64,000 nucleotides of DNA. It comes from JAUNSR01 sp036655355 (GTDB lineage Bacteria > Bacteroidota > Bacteroidia > Bacteroidales > JAUNSR01). Positions 42,902 to 52,365 of this stretch are shown piece after piece (within the stretch, counting starts at the first letter, position 1; every line of letters starts with the position of its first letter). The stretch is taken from positions 1 through 64,000 of the forward strand of contig JAVVQG010000012.1 in NCBI GenBank assembly GCA_036655355.1, written 5' to 3'. Below the pieces are notes generated by a model that saw only the letters and a list, made by a program, of their open reading frames with translations, was not told the DNA's origin and did no database searches. Both the position numbers and the translations under genes were made by a program.

Positions 42902-45568
42902 ATGAAAAAAAGAAAATTCTTCACATTACTTGCTTCGCTCTATTTGTTCGGAGGTTGTGCTGATTTAGGAAATAAGCACTTTATTTCCGATCCTGAATTG
43001 CGTCAAAAAGTGAAAAGCGATTACCAGAGCCGAGTAAAGGCAGTGGGGAAAGCGGAACTTTTTGCTACAAATGAGAAACTTACTTTAGAAGAGCAGGAAG
43101 CGCTGGAATTCTTGCTTGCTTACATGCCGATAGGCGATATCACCGATTATGGAACCGAATATTTCGTTGCACAGGTGCGTCAGGCTTTGCAAATGAAACA
43201 ACAAGTAGGTTGGGGTGATTCTATCCCTGAAACTGTTTTCAGACACTTTGTTCTTCCGGTGCGTAGCAACAATGAAACGCTTGATGATTTCCGTACCACA
43301 TATGGAGATACCCTTTTGAACCGTGTCAAGGGGCTTAGTTTGAAAGATGCTGCTTTGGCTGTGAATCATTGGTGTCATGAGAAAGTGGTATATACCTCTA
43401 CGGATGCCCGTACATTCGGTCCGATGGCTGCGATGAAGAACGCAGGGGGACGCTGTGGCGAGGAATCGGTTTTCGCCGTATCCGCATTGCGTGCGGTAGG
43501 AATTCCGGCGCGTCAGGTTTACTCTCCGCGTTGGGCGCATACGGATGACAACCATGCCTGGGTAGAAGTGTTCGTAGAGAATAAATGGCAGTTCATGGGT
43601 GCTTGTGAGCCGGAGCCGGTGTTGAATCTTGGGTGGTTCAACGGACCGGCATCGCGCGGTATGCTGATGTTGACCAATGCATTCGGAGCTTCATACGACG
43701 GACCAGAGGAGGTAGTTTCGGTAACGCCGAATTATACCGAACTGAATGTGATGTATACTTACGGACCGGTTGCCAAGGTTGATTTCCGTGTGAAAGATGC
43801 TCAAGGAAATGCCGTTGAGGGAGCCGAACTTGAGTTTAAGATCTTTAATTATGCAGAATACAACACGGTAGCCAGAAAAACTACGGATGCCAAAGGCGAG
43901 AGTGCTCTGAATGCCGGATTGGGTGATATGTTGGTGTGGGCTACCAAAGGCGATCGTTTCGGTTATTCGAAAGTCTCTTTCGGAGAAGATAAACTGATAG
44001 AGATCGTATTGGATAAACAAAACGGAGATGCGATTACCGAGGCAATCGATTTGGTTCCGCCGGTAGAGGGAGCCGTTCTTCCGGAAGTTACGGAAGAGAT
44101 GCGTAAAGCGAACAATGAACTGCTTGTACGTGAAGACGCAGTACGAAATGCTTATACGGCAACATTCTGTAGCGAAGAGCAAGCACGGAAAATTGCGGAG
44201 GAATTGGACATCGACTCTGAAAAATGTGTTCGTATTCTGACTACGGCTCGTGGCAACCACGGGGAGATTACCGCATTTCTTAGAGAGACCACTCCGCAAC
44301 AGCGGCCGCTTGCGGTAGCATTGTTGGAAACCGTTTCGACGAAAGACCTTCGCGATGTGCCGGGTGCGGTTTTTGCCTCTCATCTTCGTGATTCGGAGAA
44401 TAAGAATGAATCGCTGTTTGTAAGATATGTACTGAATCCACGTGTGGATCGTGAGTTCTTGACCGCATACAAGGGAATCCTGCGATCAGAAACAGATCCT
44501 GCTTTTGTGTCGAATGCACAGAATAATCCGGAGTTGTTGGTGGAATGGGTAAGACGTGAGATTCGTGTAGACAACACGCTGAATCATCAGAAAATCGCCA
44601 TGCAGCCACTGGGAGTATGGAAAGCTCGTGTCACGGATGATAAATCGCGTGATCGTTTCTTTGTTGCTTACGCACGTGCGCTCGGAATTCCTGCTCGTGT
44701 CGAACCGGTAAACCGCAAAGTACAGTATTTTGCAGGAGAAAGTTGGAAAGATGTAAACTTTACGGATGAGGTTCGTCCCGAAAGTGCTCAGCAGGGTGAA
44801 TTGAAGCTAACCTATAAACCTTCCAAAGCGGTTAATGACCCTGGTTATTACAAACATTTCACAATCGCTAAAGTGAACGGTACGAAACTGCAAACGCTCG
44901 ATTTCGAATCCAACAGCAATGTCGATATGGGAGGAGGTTCCGCTTTGAGTAATCTGATGAAAAAACCGCTTCTGCTGGATGAGGGAAATTACATTCTAGC
45001 AACTGGTTCGCGTCAGGGAGACGGCTCCGTATTGTCTAAAATCGCCTCTTTCGAGATTCGCGGAAACCAGAAAACCTCTCTTGAGTTAGAGATGCGTGAA
45101 GACATGGAGGCGTTGAAGGTACTTGGTAAATTGAATGGTCAGCAGACTTATTCTCCGCTTACGGCATGCACCTCAATTGATTTGAAATCCGTAACCAACG
45201 GCGAACCCTACATTGTGGCGATTCTCGGAGTGAAACAGGAACCGACGAATCATGCGATGCGCGATATCGCTGAGTTCTCGAAAGAATTTGAACAATGGGG
45301 TGGAAAACAGGTGCTTCTGTTCCCGAATCGTGAAGATTATAGTCGTTTCGATGCCAAAGAGTTCAAAGGTTTGCCGAATACCATTGTGTACGGATTGGAT
45401 TCGGAATCTTCTGTTACGAAAGCGTTGGTGGAAAATGGCGGATTGATGAACTCCTCTTTGTTGCCCATTGTGGCGATTGTAAATAAAAAAGGTGAAATTG
45501 TATTCTTATCACAAGGATATACCATCGGATTGGGTGCGCAAATGCTGAAAATTATCCATAAATTGTAA
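42902..45568 (+). CDS. Transglutaminase-like lipoprotein with thioredoxin-like C-terminus
   Basis: An 888-residue lipoprotein (FTLLASLYLFGGC, lipid cysteine near residue 19). The transglutaminase-core domain has C185 in GGRCGEESVF and H218 in DDNHAWVEVF. After the usual tryptophan the third-residue region reads KWQFMGACEPEP, where a plain aspartate is not obvious. Next comes a carboxypeptidase-regulatory-like beta domain (KVDFRVKDAQGNAVEGAELEF). The last 140 residues look thioredoxin-like (VAILGVKQEPTNHAMRDIAEF ... GEIVFLSQGYTIG) without a CxxC pair. It may be an anchored peptidase or crosslinker on envelope proteins. Function unproven; the Cys-His pair suggests activity. Confidence 0.8.
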   Translation: MKKRKFFTLLASLYLFGGCADLGNKHFISDPELRQKVKSDYQSRVKAVGKAELFATNEKLTLEEQEALEFLLAYMPIGDITDYGTEYFVAQVRQALQMKQQVGWGDSIPETVFRHFVLPVRSNNETLDDFRTTYGDTLLNRVKGLSLKDAALAVNHWCHEKVVYTSTDARTFGPMAAMKNAGGRCGEESVFAVSALRAVGIPARQVYSPRWAHTDDNHAWVEVFVENKWQFMGACEPEPVLNLGWFNGPASRGMLMLTNAFGASYDGPEEVVSVTPNYTELNVMYTYGPVAKVDFRVKDAQGNAVEGAELEFKIFNYAEYNTVARKTTDAKGESALNAGLGDMLVWATKGDRFGYSKVSFGEDKLIEIVLDKQNGDAITEAIDLVPPVEGAVLPEVTEEMRKANNELLVREDAVRNAYTATFCSEEQARKIAEELDIDSEKCVRILTTARGNHGEITAFLRETTPQQRPLAVALLETVSTKDLRDVPGAVFASHLRDSENKNESLFVRYVLNPRVDREFLTAYKGILRSETDPAFVSNAQNNPELLVEWVRREIRVDNTLNHQKIAMQPLGVWKARVTDDKSRDRFFVAYARALGIPARVEPVNRKVQYFAGESWKDVNFTDEVRPESAQQGELKLTYKPSKAVNDPGYYKHFTIAKVNGTKLQTLDFESNSNVDMGGGSALSNLMKKPLLLDEGNYILATGSRQGDGSVLSKIASFEIRGNQKTSLELEMREDMEALKVLGKLNGQQTYSPLTACTSIDLKSVTNGEPYIVAILGVKQEPTNHAMRDIAEFSKEFEQWGGKQVLLFPNREDYSRFDAKEFKGLPNTIVYGLDSESSVTKALVENGGLMNSSLLPIVAIVNKKGEIVFLSQGYTIGLGAQMLKIIHKL

Positions 45569-45619
45569 TCTTTCACGTATGTTTCAAATCAAAATTACAA
45601 CGGAGTGATTGCTTCGTTG

Positions 45620-45627
45620 TAACTTTG
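45620..45627 (+). promoter_or_regulatory. Candidate -7 box (TAACTTTG) very close to the next start codon
   Basis: A TAnnTTTG match ending only 5 bases before the ATG at 45633. If used, transcription would start at or near the A of the start codon, giving a leaderless message. Confidence 0.5.
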
Positions 45628-45632
45628 CACCT

Positions 45633-46436
45633 ATGAATTTTTCAGGTGTAAAATTGATTGCCACCGATATGGACGGCACGTTGCTGAATTCGCAACACGA
45701 GATGGACCCGAGGGTTCTTTCTCTTTTTGAAACATTTAAAAAGAAAGGCGTTCTCTTTGCTGCGGCTAGCGGACGTCAACTTTATAATCTTGAAAACCGC
45801 TTCCCCACCATAAAAGAAGATATGCTTTTTCTGGCAGAGAACGGAAGTTTCGTACGCTATAAAGGTGAGGAGCTCCTGTTGCAGGCGCTTGAGCCGGAAT
45901 GGGTGAAGCATTTTATTCTTTTGGCTAGGGAAGTGCCCGATTCTCATATCATTTTTTGTGGAAAGAGTAAGGCTTGGACTGAAAGTAATGATCCCCGTTT
46001 TCTTGCCGAAGTACATCAATATTTCGATCGCCACGAGGTTGTGGATGATTTGTTGCAGGTGCAGGATGACTGTCTGAAGGTTACACTCTGTAATCTTGAC
46101 AAAGGAGCGGCTCTTGGTAGTTTTCCCTATTTCGAGAAGTATACGGAGGAGTTCCAAGTGAAGGTATCCGGCAAGATTTGGTTGGATATATCTCATAAGC
46201 TTGCCAACAAAGGGCGTGCATTAGAGACGGTCCAGAAACATTTCGGTATTACTCCGGAAGAAACAATGGTGTTCGGCGATTATCTTAACGATGTGGAGAT
46301 GATGAAACAGGCTTCTTTCAGTTTTGCAATGGCGAATGCGATGCCAGAAGTGAAGGAGGCTGCCAACTATGAAACACTGAGTAATGATGAGGGGGGCGTA
46401 GTACATATTTTGGAAAGAGTGGCTGCGGATCTGTAA
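45633..46436 (+). CDS. Cof-type HAD-IIB phosphatase
   Basis: A 267-residue phosphatase of the Cof/YbiV subfamily, usually acting on sugar phosphates or cofactors such as PLP. Motif I is IATDMDGTLLNS at about residue 10, motif II FAAASGRQLYNL, then GDYLNDVEMMKQA and the typical C-terminal ANAMPEVKEAANY. The type II cap lies between. The start at MNFSGVKL was chosen over a longer frame (45609) because family proteins begin just before the DxDGT motif. A terminator hairpin follows closely. Confidence 0.9.
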   Translation: MNFSGVKLIATDMDGTLLNSQHEMDPRVLSLFETFKKKGVLFAAASGRQLYNLENRFPTIKEDMLFLAENGSFVRYKGEELLLQALEPEWVKHFILLAREVPDSHIIFCGKSKAWTESNDPRFLAEVHQYFDRHEVVDDLLQVQDDCLKVTLCNLDKGAALGSFPYFEKYTEEFQVKVSGKIWLDISHKLANKGRALETVQKHFGITPEETMVFGDYLNDVEMMKQASFSFAMANAMPEVKEAANYETLSNDEGGVVHILERVAADL

Positions 46437-46454
46437 TCCCTAGGTATCTATAAG

Positions 46455-46503
46455 AAACGGTTTCGGTGATGTTATTACAAACATTCCCGAAACCGTTTTT
46501 TTA
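46455..46503 (+). terminator. Terminator after the Cof-type phosphatase
   Basis: AAACGGTTTCGG pairs with CCGAAACCGTTT around a 20-base loop and is followed by a T-run. Confidence 0.85.
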
Positions 46504-46537
46504 TTATCCCAAGGGTCAGATCATATTCAGACTTAGA

Positions 46538-47149
46538 TTAAATAGGAATAATCAAACTGATGCAATACATACAATCCTCAATGAAGGAGGGGAGCTCTTC
46601 CGGCTCTATCCATTTGTTCGTCTGAATAGAAATAATGGTGTTCTTACTTCGTTGGTACTGTGGGTTATCGCATGCTTCGCCCGGTTTAATAACCAGCATG
46701 ACAGGTTGGTATCGCTTCCAGATATCCAAAAATAACAAAACGGACTCTTTATCCAATAATGAACGGAATTTCTCCGGGTCGTCAGACTTGATGGTTACAT
46801 TCTTGTCAATGAATTTATCGCCGGTTTTCTTTGCGAAAATATCTGTAAGTGAAAAGCGCTTGGATAATTCACCCGATACTTCAAGGTTCAGCCCCGTATC
46901 GATATACACTCCACAATAGGTGGAATTGAAATAGGGAGAAGAGGTGTACATATCCGATGCCCAAAAGGAGATCGGATCTTTTCTCATGGAACACCATTGG
47001 GAATTGATGAAATTCTTACCTAAGAAAAACGGGATGAATTGAGACTTGTGAGAAGCAAAATCGAAGCCAAGACTCTTAGCAATCTTCTCATAACCCGATA
47101 TAAGGCTTTCTCCGGATGTGAATTCTTTTGTTTCGTTGTTCATAATCAT
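46538..47149 (-). CDS. Hypothetical protein
   Basis: A 203-residue soluble protein (the start may also be the methionine two codons later, at 47143). I recognise no family. It is rich in S, F, I and D/K, has no signal peptide or membrane segment, and shows possible fold markers FASHKSQFIPFFLGKNF and LLFLDIWKRYQPVMLVIKPGE. It converges with the Cof-type phosphatase and precedes nothing obvious; it is 100 bases downstream of the PIF1-like helicase on the same strand. AT content is slightly higher than its neighbours. A cargo or accessory gene is possible. Confidence 0.6.
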   Translation of the reverse strand: MIMNNETKEFTSGESLISGYEKIAKSLGFDFASHKSQFIPFFLGKNFINSQWCSMRKDPISFWASDMYTSSPYFNSTYCGVYIDTGLNLEVSGELSKRFSLTDIFAKKTGDKFIDKNVTIKSDDPEKFRSLLDKESVLLFLDIWKRYQPVMLVIKPGEACDNPQYQRSKNTIISIQTNKWIEPEELPSFIEDCMYCISLIIPI

Positions 47150-47249
47150 TTGTTTAATTCATGAAAATTGCCGAATCATTTATTCAGGCATCAACTCACT
47201 ATTCATCCTTCTGTTATTACAATTCAAAATCTGTTTATTTGGTTGCGCA

Positions 47250-49394
47250 CTACAGTAATCGCAACGATTCTCCTTGGTCTGCCCGATACTCATCAACCAT
47301 CTCGATCAATTTTTCACCATAATATTCTACAATTTTCTTTCCGATACCCGGAATGGCCAGTAGCTCCTTTTTATCTGACGGTAATCGGTTGGCGATACCG
47401 ATCAGTGCTTTCTGTTGCAGAATCGTATAAACCGGCAAGTTTTTCTCCTCAGCCTCATTTTTTCGCCATTCACGGATGCGACGGTAAAGTTCAGGGTTCT
47501 GGATATCGTTAGAAACCTCTACCTTCTGTACTTTTCCGGTTGTTGCTGACTTGCGGGTGTTTTCCTTTTCCTTACTAATGGCAGCTTTGGCTTTTGCATC
47601 GAGGTATTTTTTCACCGTGAATCCATCTGCACAAGCTTCCATGGATGCTTTTTTGATAATAACCGCTTCTCGGAGCTGATCCATTTCTCGTTCGATCACC
47701 TTGGCTACTTCTTTATTATCCACTTCGGGATGTATTTCCGTAAGTAGTTGTATAAGGATGGTTTCCTGGTGTTGCAGAAAGTAGGCTACTCCTTTGCGGA
47801 TACGATCCTGAATCACCTCGTTATTCTCATAATCTTTCCATTCCTGCATCAGAAAGGCAAGTTGATTTCGAAACCTTGCACCCACTTCTACCATGTGGAA
47901 TTCCAACTCAAGCAGTTTTTCCTTGAATTTGCGAATAAGTTCGGGATAAAGACGCGACAAATGTTCCTCAAACAGTCGGCTTACGAATTGTAATCGGTTC
48001 GAGATGGTTTTATAATCGAACATCTCACCCACAAGAATCTGGAAATATTGCATTTTTGCATTGGCTAGCACTTCGTTATCCGGGGTGTGTTCTTCCATGT
48101 ATTTATTGAAACTATCTACAGTCTGATCGCTCATTACAACAGACGAGCGAATAGGAGTGCTCAATACCAGCCCTTCGAGGGTACGACAGCGACTTAATGC
48201 TACATATACTTGACCGTGGGTAAAGGCAGACCCGGCATTGATGATAGCCCGGTCGAACGTAAGTCCCTGACTCTTATGAATCGTAATGGCCCAAGCGGTT
48301 TTGAGCGGATATTGCGTGAAAGTTCCTTCGATCGTCTCCACAATCTCCTTCGTGGTTGGATCGAGGGCATATTTAGCATTGGTCCACGCTTGTTGCTCTA
48401 CCGTGATTAACTGATTATCGCAACGCACGATTATCCCACCGCTTCCAATTCCGGTAATAATGCCGATCTTCCCATTGTAATATCTTTTTTCGGGAGTGGG
48501 ATCGTTCTTACAGAACATTACCTGTGCTCCTTTTTTTAGAATCAGACGCTCTTCCGTTGGGTAGGAGTAGGGTGGGAAATCCCCTTCAATAACAGCTTTA
48601 AAGAGGAACTCTTTTTCCGTTATCGCGTCCAATTTTCGTTGATTAATGGCATTTGCCTGTGCGTTGTGTGTGGTAAGGGTGATGTATCCTTCCGTCTCCT
48701 CCGGATCAAAATCAGGAATATAGCGTTTGTTGAGTTGACGGAGCGTTTGGTCATCCAATCGGTTCTCTCTGATTTTGTTCAGAATATCAACAAATACCGG
48801 GTCGGACTGACGATAAATTTTTTTTAACTCAATCGTGATGTAAGGAGTTTCGTTCAACGCATTGCTGTGGAAAAAGAAAGGGGATTTATAATAAGTACGC
48901 ATCATACTCCACTCATCATCTTTCACTACGGGTGCGAGCTGTTGTAAATCACCGATCATCAGCAATTGCACACCTCCGAATGGTTTGTAACGATCTCTGT
49001 ATTTACGCAAAACTGCATCAATGGCATCCAACAGATCTGAGCGTACCATACTGATTTCGTCGATTACGAGCAGATCAAGGCTACGCATGATGTTAATCTT
49101 TTCCTTGCTGAATTTGTTAGGCATTCCTTTTCCTTTCTCCGCCTGACGAACCACGGCATCGGGAATGTAAGGAGTAAAAGGGAGCTGGAAGAAAGAGTGT
49201 ATGGTAACGCCCCCTGCATTAATGGCAGCTACACCGGTTGGGGCGAGCACAATCATTCTTTTGGGTGATTGTGCTTGCAAGCGTCTGAGGAATGTGGTTT
49301 TTCCCGATCCGGCTTTTCCGGTCAGAAAAAGATTCATTCCTGTATATTGAATAAAGTTATAAGCCAGATCGATCTGTGGATTGCTATCCGTCAT
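47250..49394 (-). CDS. PIF1-like helicase with C-terminal HRDC domain
   Basis: A 714-residue superfamily 1B helicase. Walker A is LTGKAGSGKTTF, followed by LAPTGVAAINAGG, Walker B LLVIDEISMVRSD, and late SF1 motifs AWAITIHKSQGLTFDRAII and VYVALSRCRTLEG. The last 100 residues hold an HRDC domain (ANRLPSDKKELLAIPGIGKKIVE). Such proteins act on DNA secondary structures or replication intermediates. The ATG at 49394 (MTDSNPQ) is preferred to a TTG six codons earlier. It lies 14 bases after cobC and so is the tail gene of the cobalamin operon, a functionally odd neighbour. Confidence 0.9.
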   Translation of the reverse strand: MTDSNPQIDLAYNFIQYTGMNLFLTGKAGSGKTTFLRRLQAQSPKRMIVLAPTGVAAINAGGVTIHSFFQLPFTPYIPDAVVRQAEKGKGMPNKFSKEKINIMRSLDLLVIDEISMVRSDLLDAIDAVLRKYRDRYKPFGGVQLLMIGDLQQLAPVVKDDEWSMMRTYYKSPFFFHSNALNETPYITIELKKIYRQSDPVFVDILNKIRENRLDDQTLRQLNKRYIPDFDPEETEGYITLTTHNAQANAINQRKLDAITEKEFLFKAVIEGDFPPYSYPTEERLILKKGAQVMFCKNDPTPEKRYYNGKIGIITGIGSGGIIVRCDNQLITVEQQAWTNAKYALDPTTKEIVETIEGTFTQYPLKTAWAITIHKSQGLTFDRAIINAGSAFTHGQVYVALSRCRTLEGLVLSTPIRSSVVMSDQTVDSFNKYMEEHTPDNEVLANAKMQYFQILVGEMFDYKTISNRLQFVSRLFEEHLSRLYPELIRKFKEKLLELEFHMVEVGARFRNQLAFLMQEWKDYENNEVIQDRIRKGVAYFLQHQETILIQLLTEIHPEVDNKEVAKVIEREMDQLREAVIIKKASMEACADGFTVKKYLDAKAKAAISKEKENTRKSATTGKVQKVEVSNDIQNPELYRRIREWRKNEAEEKNLPVYTILQQKALIGIANRLPSDKKELLAIPGIGKKIVEYYGEKLIEMVDEYRADQGESLRLL

Positions 49395-49408
49395 GTCGGG
49401 TATGTGTA

Positions 49409-49945
49409 TCAAAAATTAAAACGTACGATCTCTCCGTATTGAGCGAGAGATTTGAAGGCATCCTGTGGACGACATTGTCCCGCATATACGCGAGTACATG
49501 CGATTACACCTCCATGAGTGAAAAGAACGGCCTTTTCAAGCGATTGCGTTTTGAGTTCCTCAATGAATCCGGAAACACGTACGATCATATCGCTGAAACT
49601 TTCGCCGTTGGTAGGAGCGGCCTCAATCCAATCGTCGTACCAATTCTGTAAACGGGGATCTTCGATCTTGTCGAACGGCGTCATCTCCCAAGCACCGAAA
49701 TTCATTTCCATAATGCGGTCATCAAATACCGGATCCGTAAAACCACAGAATGCGGCGAGACGGCGGCATCGGGAGAGAGGACTGCAATAAACGGGGTGTG
49801 TTTCATTGCCGATGAGTGTACGTAGGTTTTGATGAACCACTTGTGCTTCGGTAATGAAGTTCTCGGTCAGGTTTACATCAGTCTGTCCGTAACATATCCC
49901 TTTTTCTACCGCTACGGAGGTATGTCTGATTAGAATTAATTCCAT
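49409..49945 (-). CDS. cobC: Alpha-ribazole-5'-phosphate phosphatase
   Basis: A 178-residue histidine phosphatase removing phosphate from alpha-ribazole phosphate (or adenosylcobalamin phosphate) in nucleotide-loop assembly. The phosphohistidine motif LIRHTSVAV, CSPLSRCRRL and the acid/base region FTHGGVIACTR are present. It overlaps cobS by 10 bases. A generic phosphoglycerate-mutase-type activity would be possible from sequence alone, but the cob context makes CobC the clear reading. Confidence 0.92.
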   Translation of the reverse strand: MELILIRHTSVAVEKGICYGQTDVNLTENFITEAQVVHQNLRTLIGNETHPVYCSPLSRCRRLAAFCGFTDPVFDDRIMEMNFGAWEMTPFDKIEDPRLQNWYDDWIEAAPTNGESFSDMIVRVSGFIEELKTQSLEKAVLFTHGGVIACTRVYAGQCRPQDAFKSLAQYGEIVRFNF

Positions 49946-50682
49946 TGTATTATCACCAAATAATTAATTATAAAAGCAACTTCGCACAGTAAGAATAATG
50001 CACCGCAGCAATCACCGGTATAGCCATTGATTCGCTTTTTCATATAATTTGTAAGAACGAAGAAGAGAATCACCGGAAAAATCAGAGCCAATAAAGCACT
50101 CCAGCCTCCAAAAAGCAGAAGCGGAGTTAGCCCGAAGAAAGCGGAAATCATCATTTCTTTCTTCGTCATGGGTGAATAGGTAACTTTAGCCTTACTCTCT
50201 TCCTCTTTGCGTGCGTATGGTAATCTGTTGATTATCATTGAGGAAATCAATTTAGATGCCGGGTCCGCCATGAGAAGTGTGAGCGTTGCCATCTGTAAAG
50301 ATAACGAATTTAGGGAGGAATAGTAAAGAAAGAAATAGAGAATCAACGCCAAGACCCCGTAACTACCGATATGCGAGTCTTTCATAATTGCCAGAATACG
50401 TTCGCGGGATCGGCCGCCTCCGAAACCGTCAAAGAAATCAGCTAGTCCGTCTTCGTGCAATCCTCCTGTTAATAGTAGGCGTGCAAGGATGGCAAGAAGT
50501 AGTGAAACCGTAAATGGCAGAAAGTGGGAGCAACACCATAATGTGAATGCAGAGATTGAGGCGGTTATCCACCCGGACATCGACCAATATGCAACCAGAT
50601 TTTTATAGTATTCGGGCGGTACCGTGAACCATCTCCAGAGGGGGAGGCGGGTAAAGAAAATGAGTGCGGCTATCGGTTTCAT
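49936..50682 (-). CDS. cobS: Adenosylcobinamide-GDP ribazoletransferase
   Basis: A 248-residue inner-membrane enzyme joining alpha-ribazole to adenosylcobinamide-GDP. The conserved acidic loop GGLHEDGLADFFDGFGGG near residue 95 is diagnostic. About five to six hydrophobic helices follow. It lies 27 bases after cobT and overlaps cobC. Confidence 0.94.
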   Translation of the reverse strand: MKPIAALIFFTRLPLWRWFTVPPEYYKNLVAYWSMSGWITASISAFTLWCCSHFLPFTVSLLLAILARLLLTGGLHEDGLADFFDGFGGGRSRERILAIMKDSHIGSYGVLALILYFFLYYSSLNSLSLQMATLTLLMADPASKLISSMIINRLPYARKEEESKAKVTYSPMTKKEMMISAFFGLTPLLLFGGWSALLALIFPVILFFVLTNYMKKRINGYTGDCCGALFLLCEVAFIINYLVIIQWN

Positions 50683-50709
50683 AACAAACTGGATTTTAGG
50701 AGTGATGAA

Positions 50710-51744
50710 TTAAAAGTATTTGGTAATCCGAGCATTACTGAATGTGTTCATCTCGTTGATCATTCTCACGGCTGAATCAATTACGGGATAAGCACACAAA
50801 GCTCCGGTTCCCTCGCCTAAACGCATTCCCAGATTCAGAATCGGGTCTGCATTGAGGTAATCAAGTACAAGTTTGTGGCCGGCTTCATCGCCCTGATGAC
50901 AGAAGACCGCGTAATCCAATACGTTTTTATTAATTTTCGAGGCTGCAAGGATGCAATTGGTCATGATAAAACCGTCCACCAGAATGATGATTCCCAATTC
51001 GGCAGCCCGCAACATGCCCCCTACAGCCATTACCATTTCCAATCCCCCGAAATAGGAGATTACGCTCATGACGTCTCTTTCGCCCGTATAGTTATTCAAG
51101 GCTCTTTTCAATACCTCTGTCTTGTGGCGCACACCTGCTTCATTTAACCCGCTTCCGGCTCCGACGCATTTCTCCAGTTCGATTCCGGTAAGAAGCGTCA
51201 TCCACATGGAAGAGGTAGCCGTATTCCCGATTCCCATCTCGCCGAAGCTAAGAACATTAGAGCCTTCGTTGTGACAAAGTTCTGTTATTTCTGCTCCATA
51301 TTGCAGCGCTTGGTTCGTTTCCTCAGGCGTCAACGCCGCTTCATAAAGGTAGTTGCGCGTACCTTTTCGGATCTTCTTGTTAATTACACCCGGCAGGGGT
51401 GGAAAATCAAAATTGATTCCCGCATCGACGATTTTCAACTCAAAGCCGTGCTGACGTGCCAGAAAGTTAATGCCTTGACCTCCATTTAGAAAATTATTGA
51501 TAACCTGACGAGTGACCTCTTGAGGAGACTGACTAACTCCTTCGGCAACGATGCCGTGATCTGCAGCAAAAATAATATTCTGCGGTTTGAGAAGGGTGGG
51601 AGTGGTAGTTTGCTGAATCCAACCAATTTGTAAGGCAAGCGATTCAAGTCGTCCTAGAGAACCTTTAGGCTTTGTAAGATCATTGATTCGTTCTTCCAAA
51701 GCGGGAAGAATGGCGTTATTGGGAAAATGTATATCGAATTTCAT
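50710..51744 (-). CDS. cobT: Nicotinate-nucleotide-dimethylbenzimidazole phosphoribosyltransferase
   Basis: A 344-residue cytosolic enzyme activating the lower-ligand base by making alpha-ribazole phosphate. Visible motifs are TKPKGSLGRLE at the N-terminus, FAADHGIVAEGVS, FGEMGIGNTATSSM and the catalytic glutamate near the C-terminus in RLGEGTGALCAYP. The preceding 110-base gap to cobU is an imperfect duplication of the cobU end / cobT start junction (see the repeat entry). Confidence 0.95.
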   Translation of the reverse strand: MKFDIHFPNNAILPALEERINDLTKPKGSLGRLESLALQIGWIQQTTTPTLLKPQNIIFAADHGIVAEGVSQSPQEVTRQVINNFLNGGQGINFLARQHGFELKIVDAGINFDFPPLPGVINKKIRKGTRNYLYEAALTPEETNQALQYGAEITELCHNEGSNVLSFGEMGIGNTATSSMWMTLLTGIELEKCVGAGSGLNEAGVRHKTEVLKRALNNYTGERDVMSVISYFGGLEMVMAVGGMLRAAELGIIILVDGFIMTNCILAASKINKNVLDYAVFCHQGDEAGHKLVLDYLNADPILNLGMRLGEGTGALCAYPVIDSAVRMINEMNTFSNARITKYF

Positions 51745-51870
51745 TTGTATATAATTTAATTTTTAACATCAAGGTCAAATGCGCCATCTATATACCTTTA
51801 GTTGGGTAACTCTACATTAGATGAGCTATGGCGATTTCATTTGTATATAATCTGTTATTTAACATTAAGG
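51739..51870. repeat. Duplicated cobU-cobT junction
   Basis: On the minus strand CTTAATGTTAAATAACAG then ATTATATACAAATGAAAT recurs about 95 bases later as CTTGATGTTAAAAATTAA then ATTATATACAAATGAAAT. The first copy holds the cobU stop and an ATG with a short open frame. The second holds the true cobT start. Confidence 0.75.
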
Positions 51871-52364
51871 GGGATGCCGGAAACCATCAAAACCACTTTG
51901 TCTGCTTTGGATGCGATGTATTGATTCATCCATCCTTGCAAATCCGTAAACTTTCTTTGAAGAAGATTCTCTGACACGCCACCCAGTCCGATTTCATTAG
52001 TCACAAAGATAAAATGAGCCTCTTGGGAAGTGAAACGATCGAATTCGGCCTTCAGTTCCCGAAGTGACTGATCGACATCCGAATCGAGATCAAAGAAAAA
52101 ATTAGTACACCAAAGAGTAACGCAGTCGATAACAACTGTTTTTCCGGAAACCTTTTGTCTGCTTAGGTATTTCTCCTCTTCGAGGTTTTCCCATCCCGCC
52201 ATACGTTCTGATTTATGGCGTTCAATCCTTTTCTTGTGTTCATCGTCCCAAACTCTTGATGTAGCCAGATAAACGGGACGCATATCTTCATTCATCGCCA
52301 ATTTCATGGCATAACTACTTTTTCCTGAACGTTGACCACCGGTTATTAATGTGATTTTGTGCAT
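51855..52364 (-). CDS. cobU: Adenosylcobinamide kinase / adenosylcobinamide-phosphate guanylyltransferase
   Basis: A 169-residue bifunctional enzyme phosphorylating adenosylcobinamide and adding GMP. The P-loop LITGGQRSGKSSYA is at residue 6, the guanylylated histidine is in RIERHKSERM, and VVIDCVTLWCTNFFF with NEIGLGGVSE complete the pattern. It is one base from the binding-protein gene upstream, so translationally coupled. Confidence 0.95.
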   Translation of the reverse strand: MHKITLITGGQRSGKSSYAMKLAMNEDMRPVYLATSRVWDDEHKKRIERHKSERMAGWENLEEEKYLSRQKVSGKTVVIDCVTLWCTNFFFDLDSDVDQSLRELKAEFDRFTSQEAHFIFVTNEIGLGGVSENLLQRKFTDLQGWMNQYIASKADKVVLMVSGIPLNVK

Positions 52365-52365
52365 C

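Noticed and set aside
49395..49412. TTG start of the PIF1-like helicase
   Set aside because: The longer start uses TTG and overlaps the cobC stop; the ATG at 49394 fits the family better.
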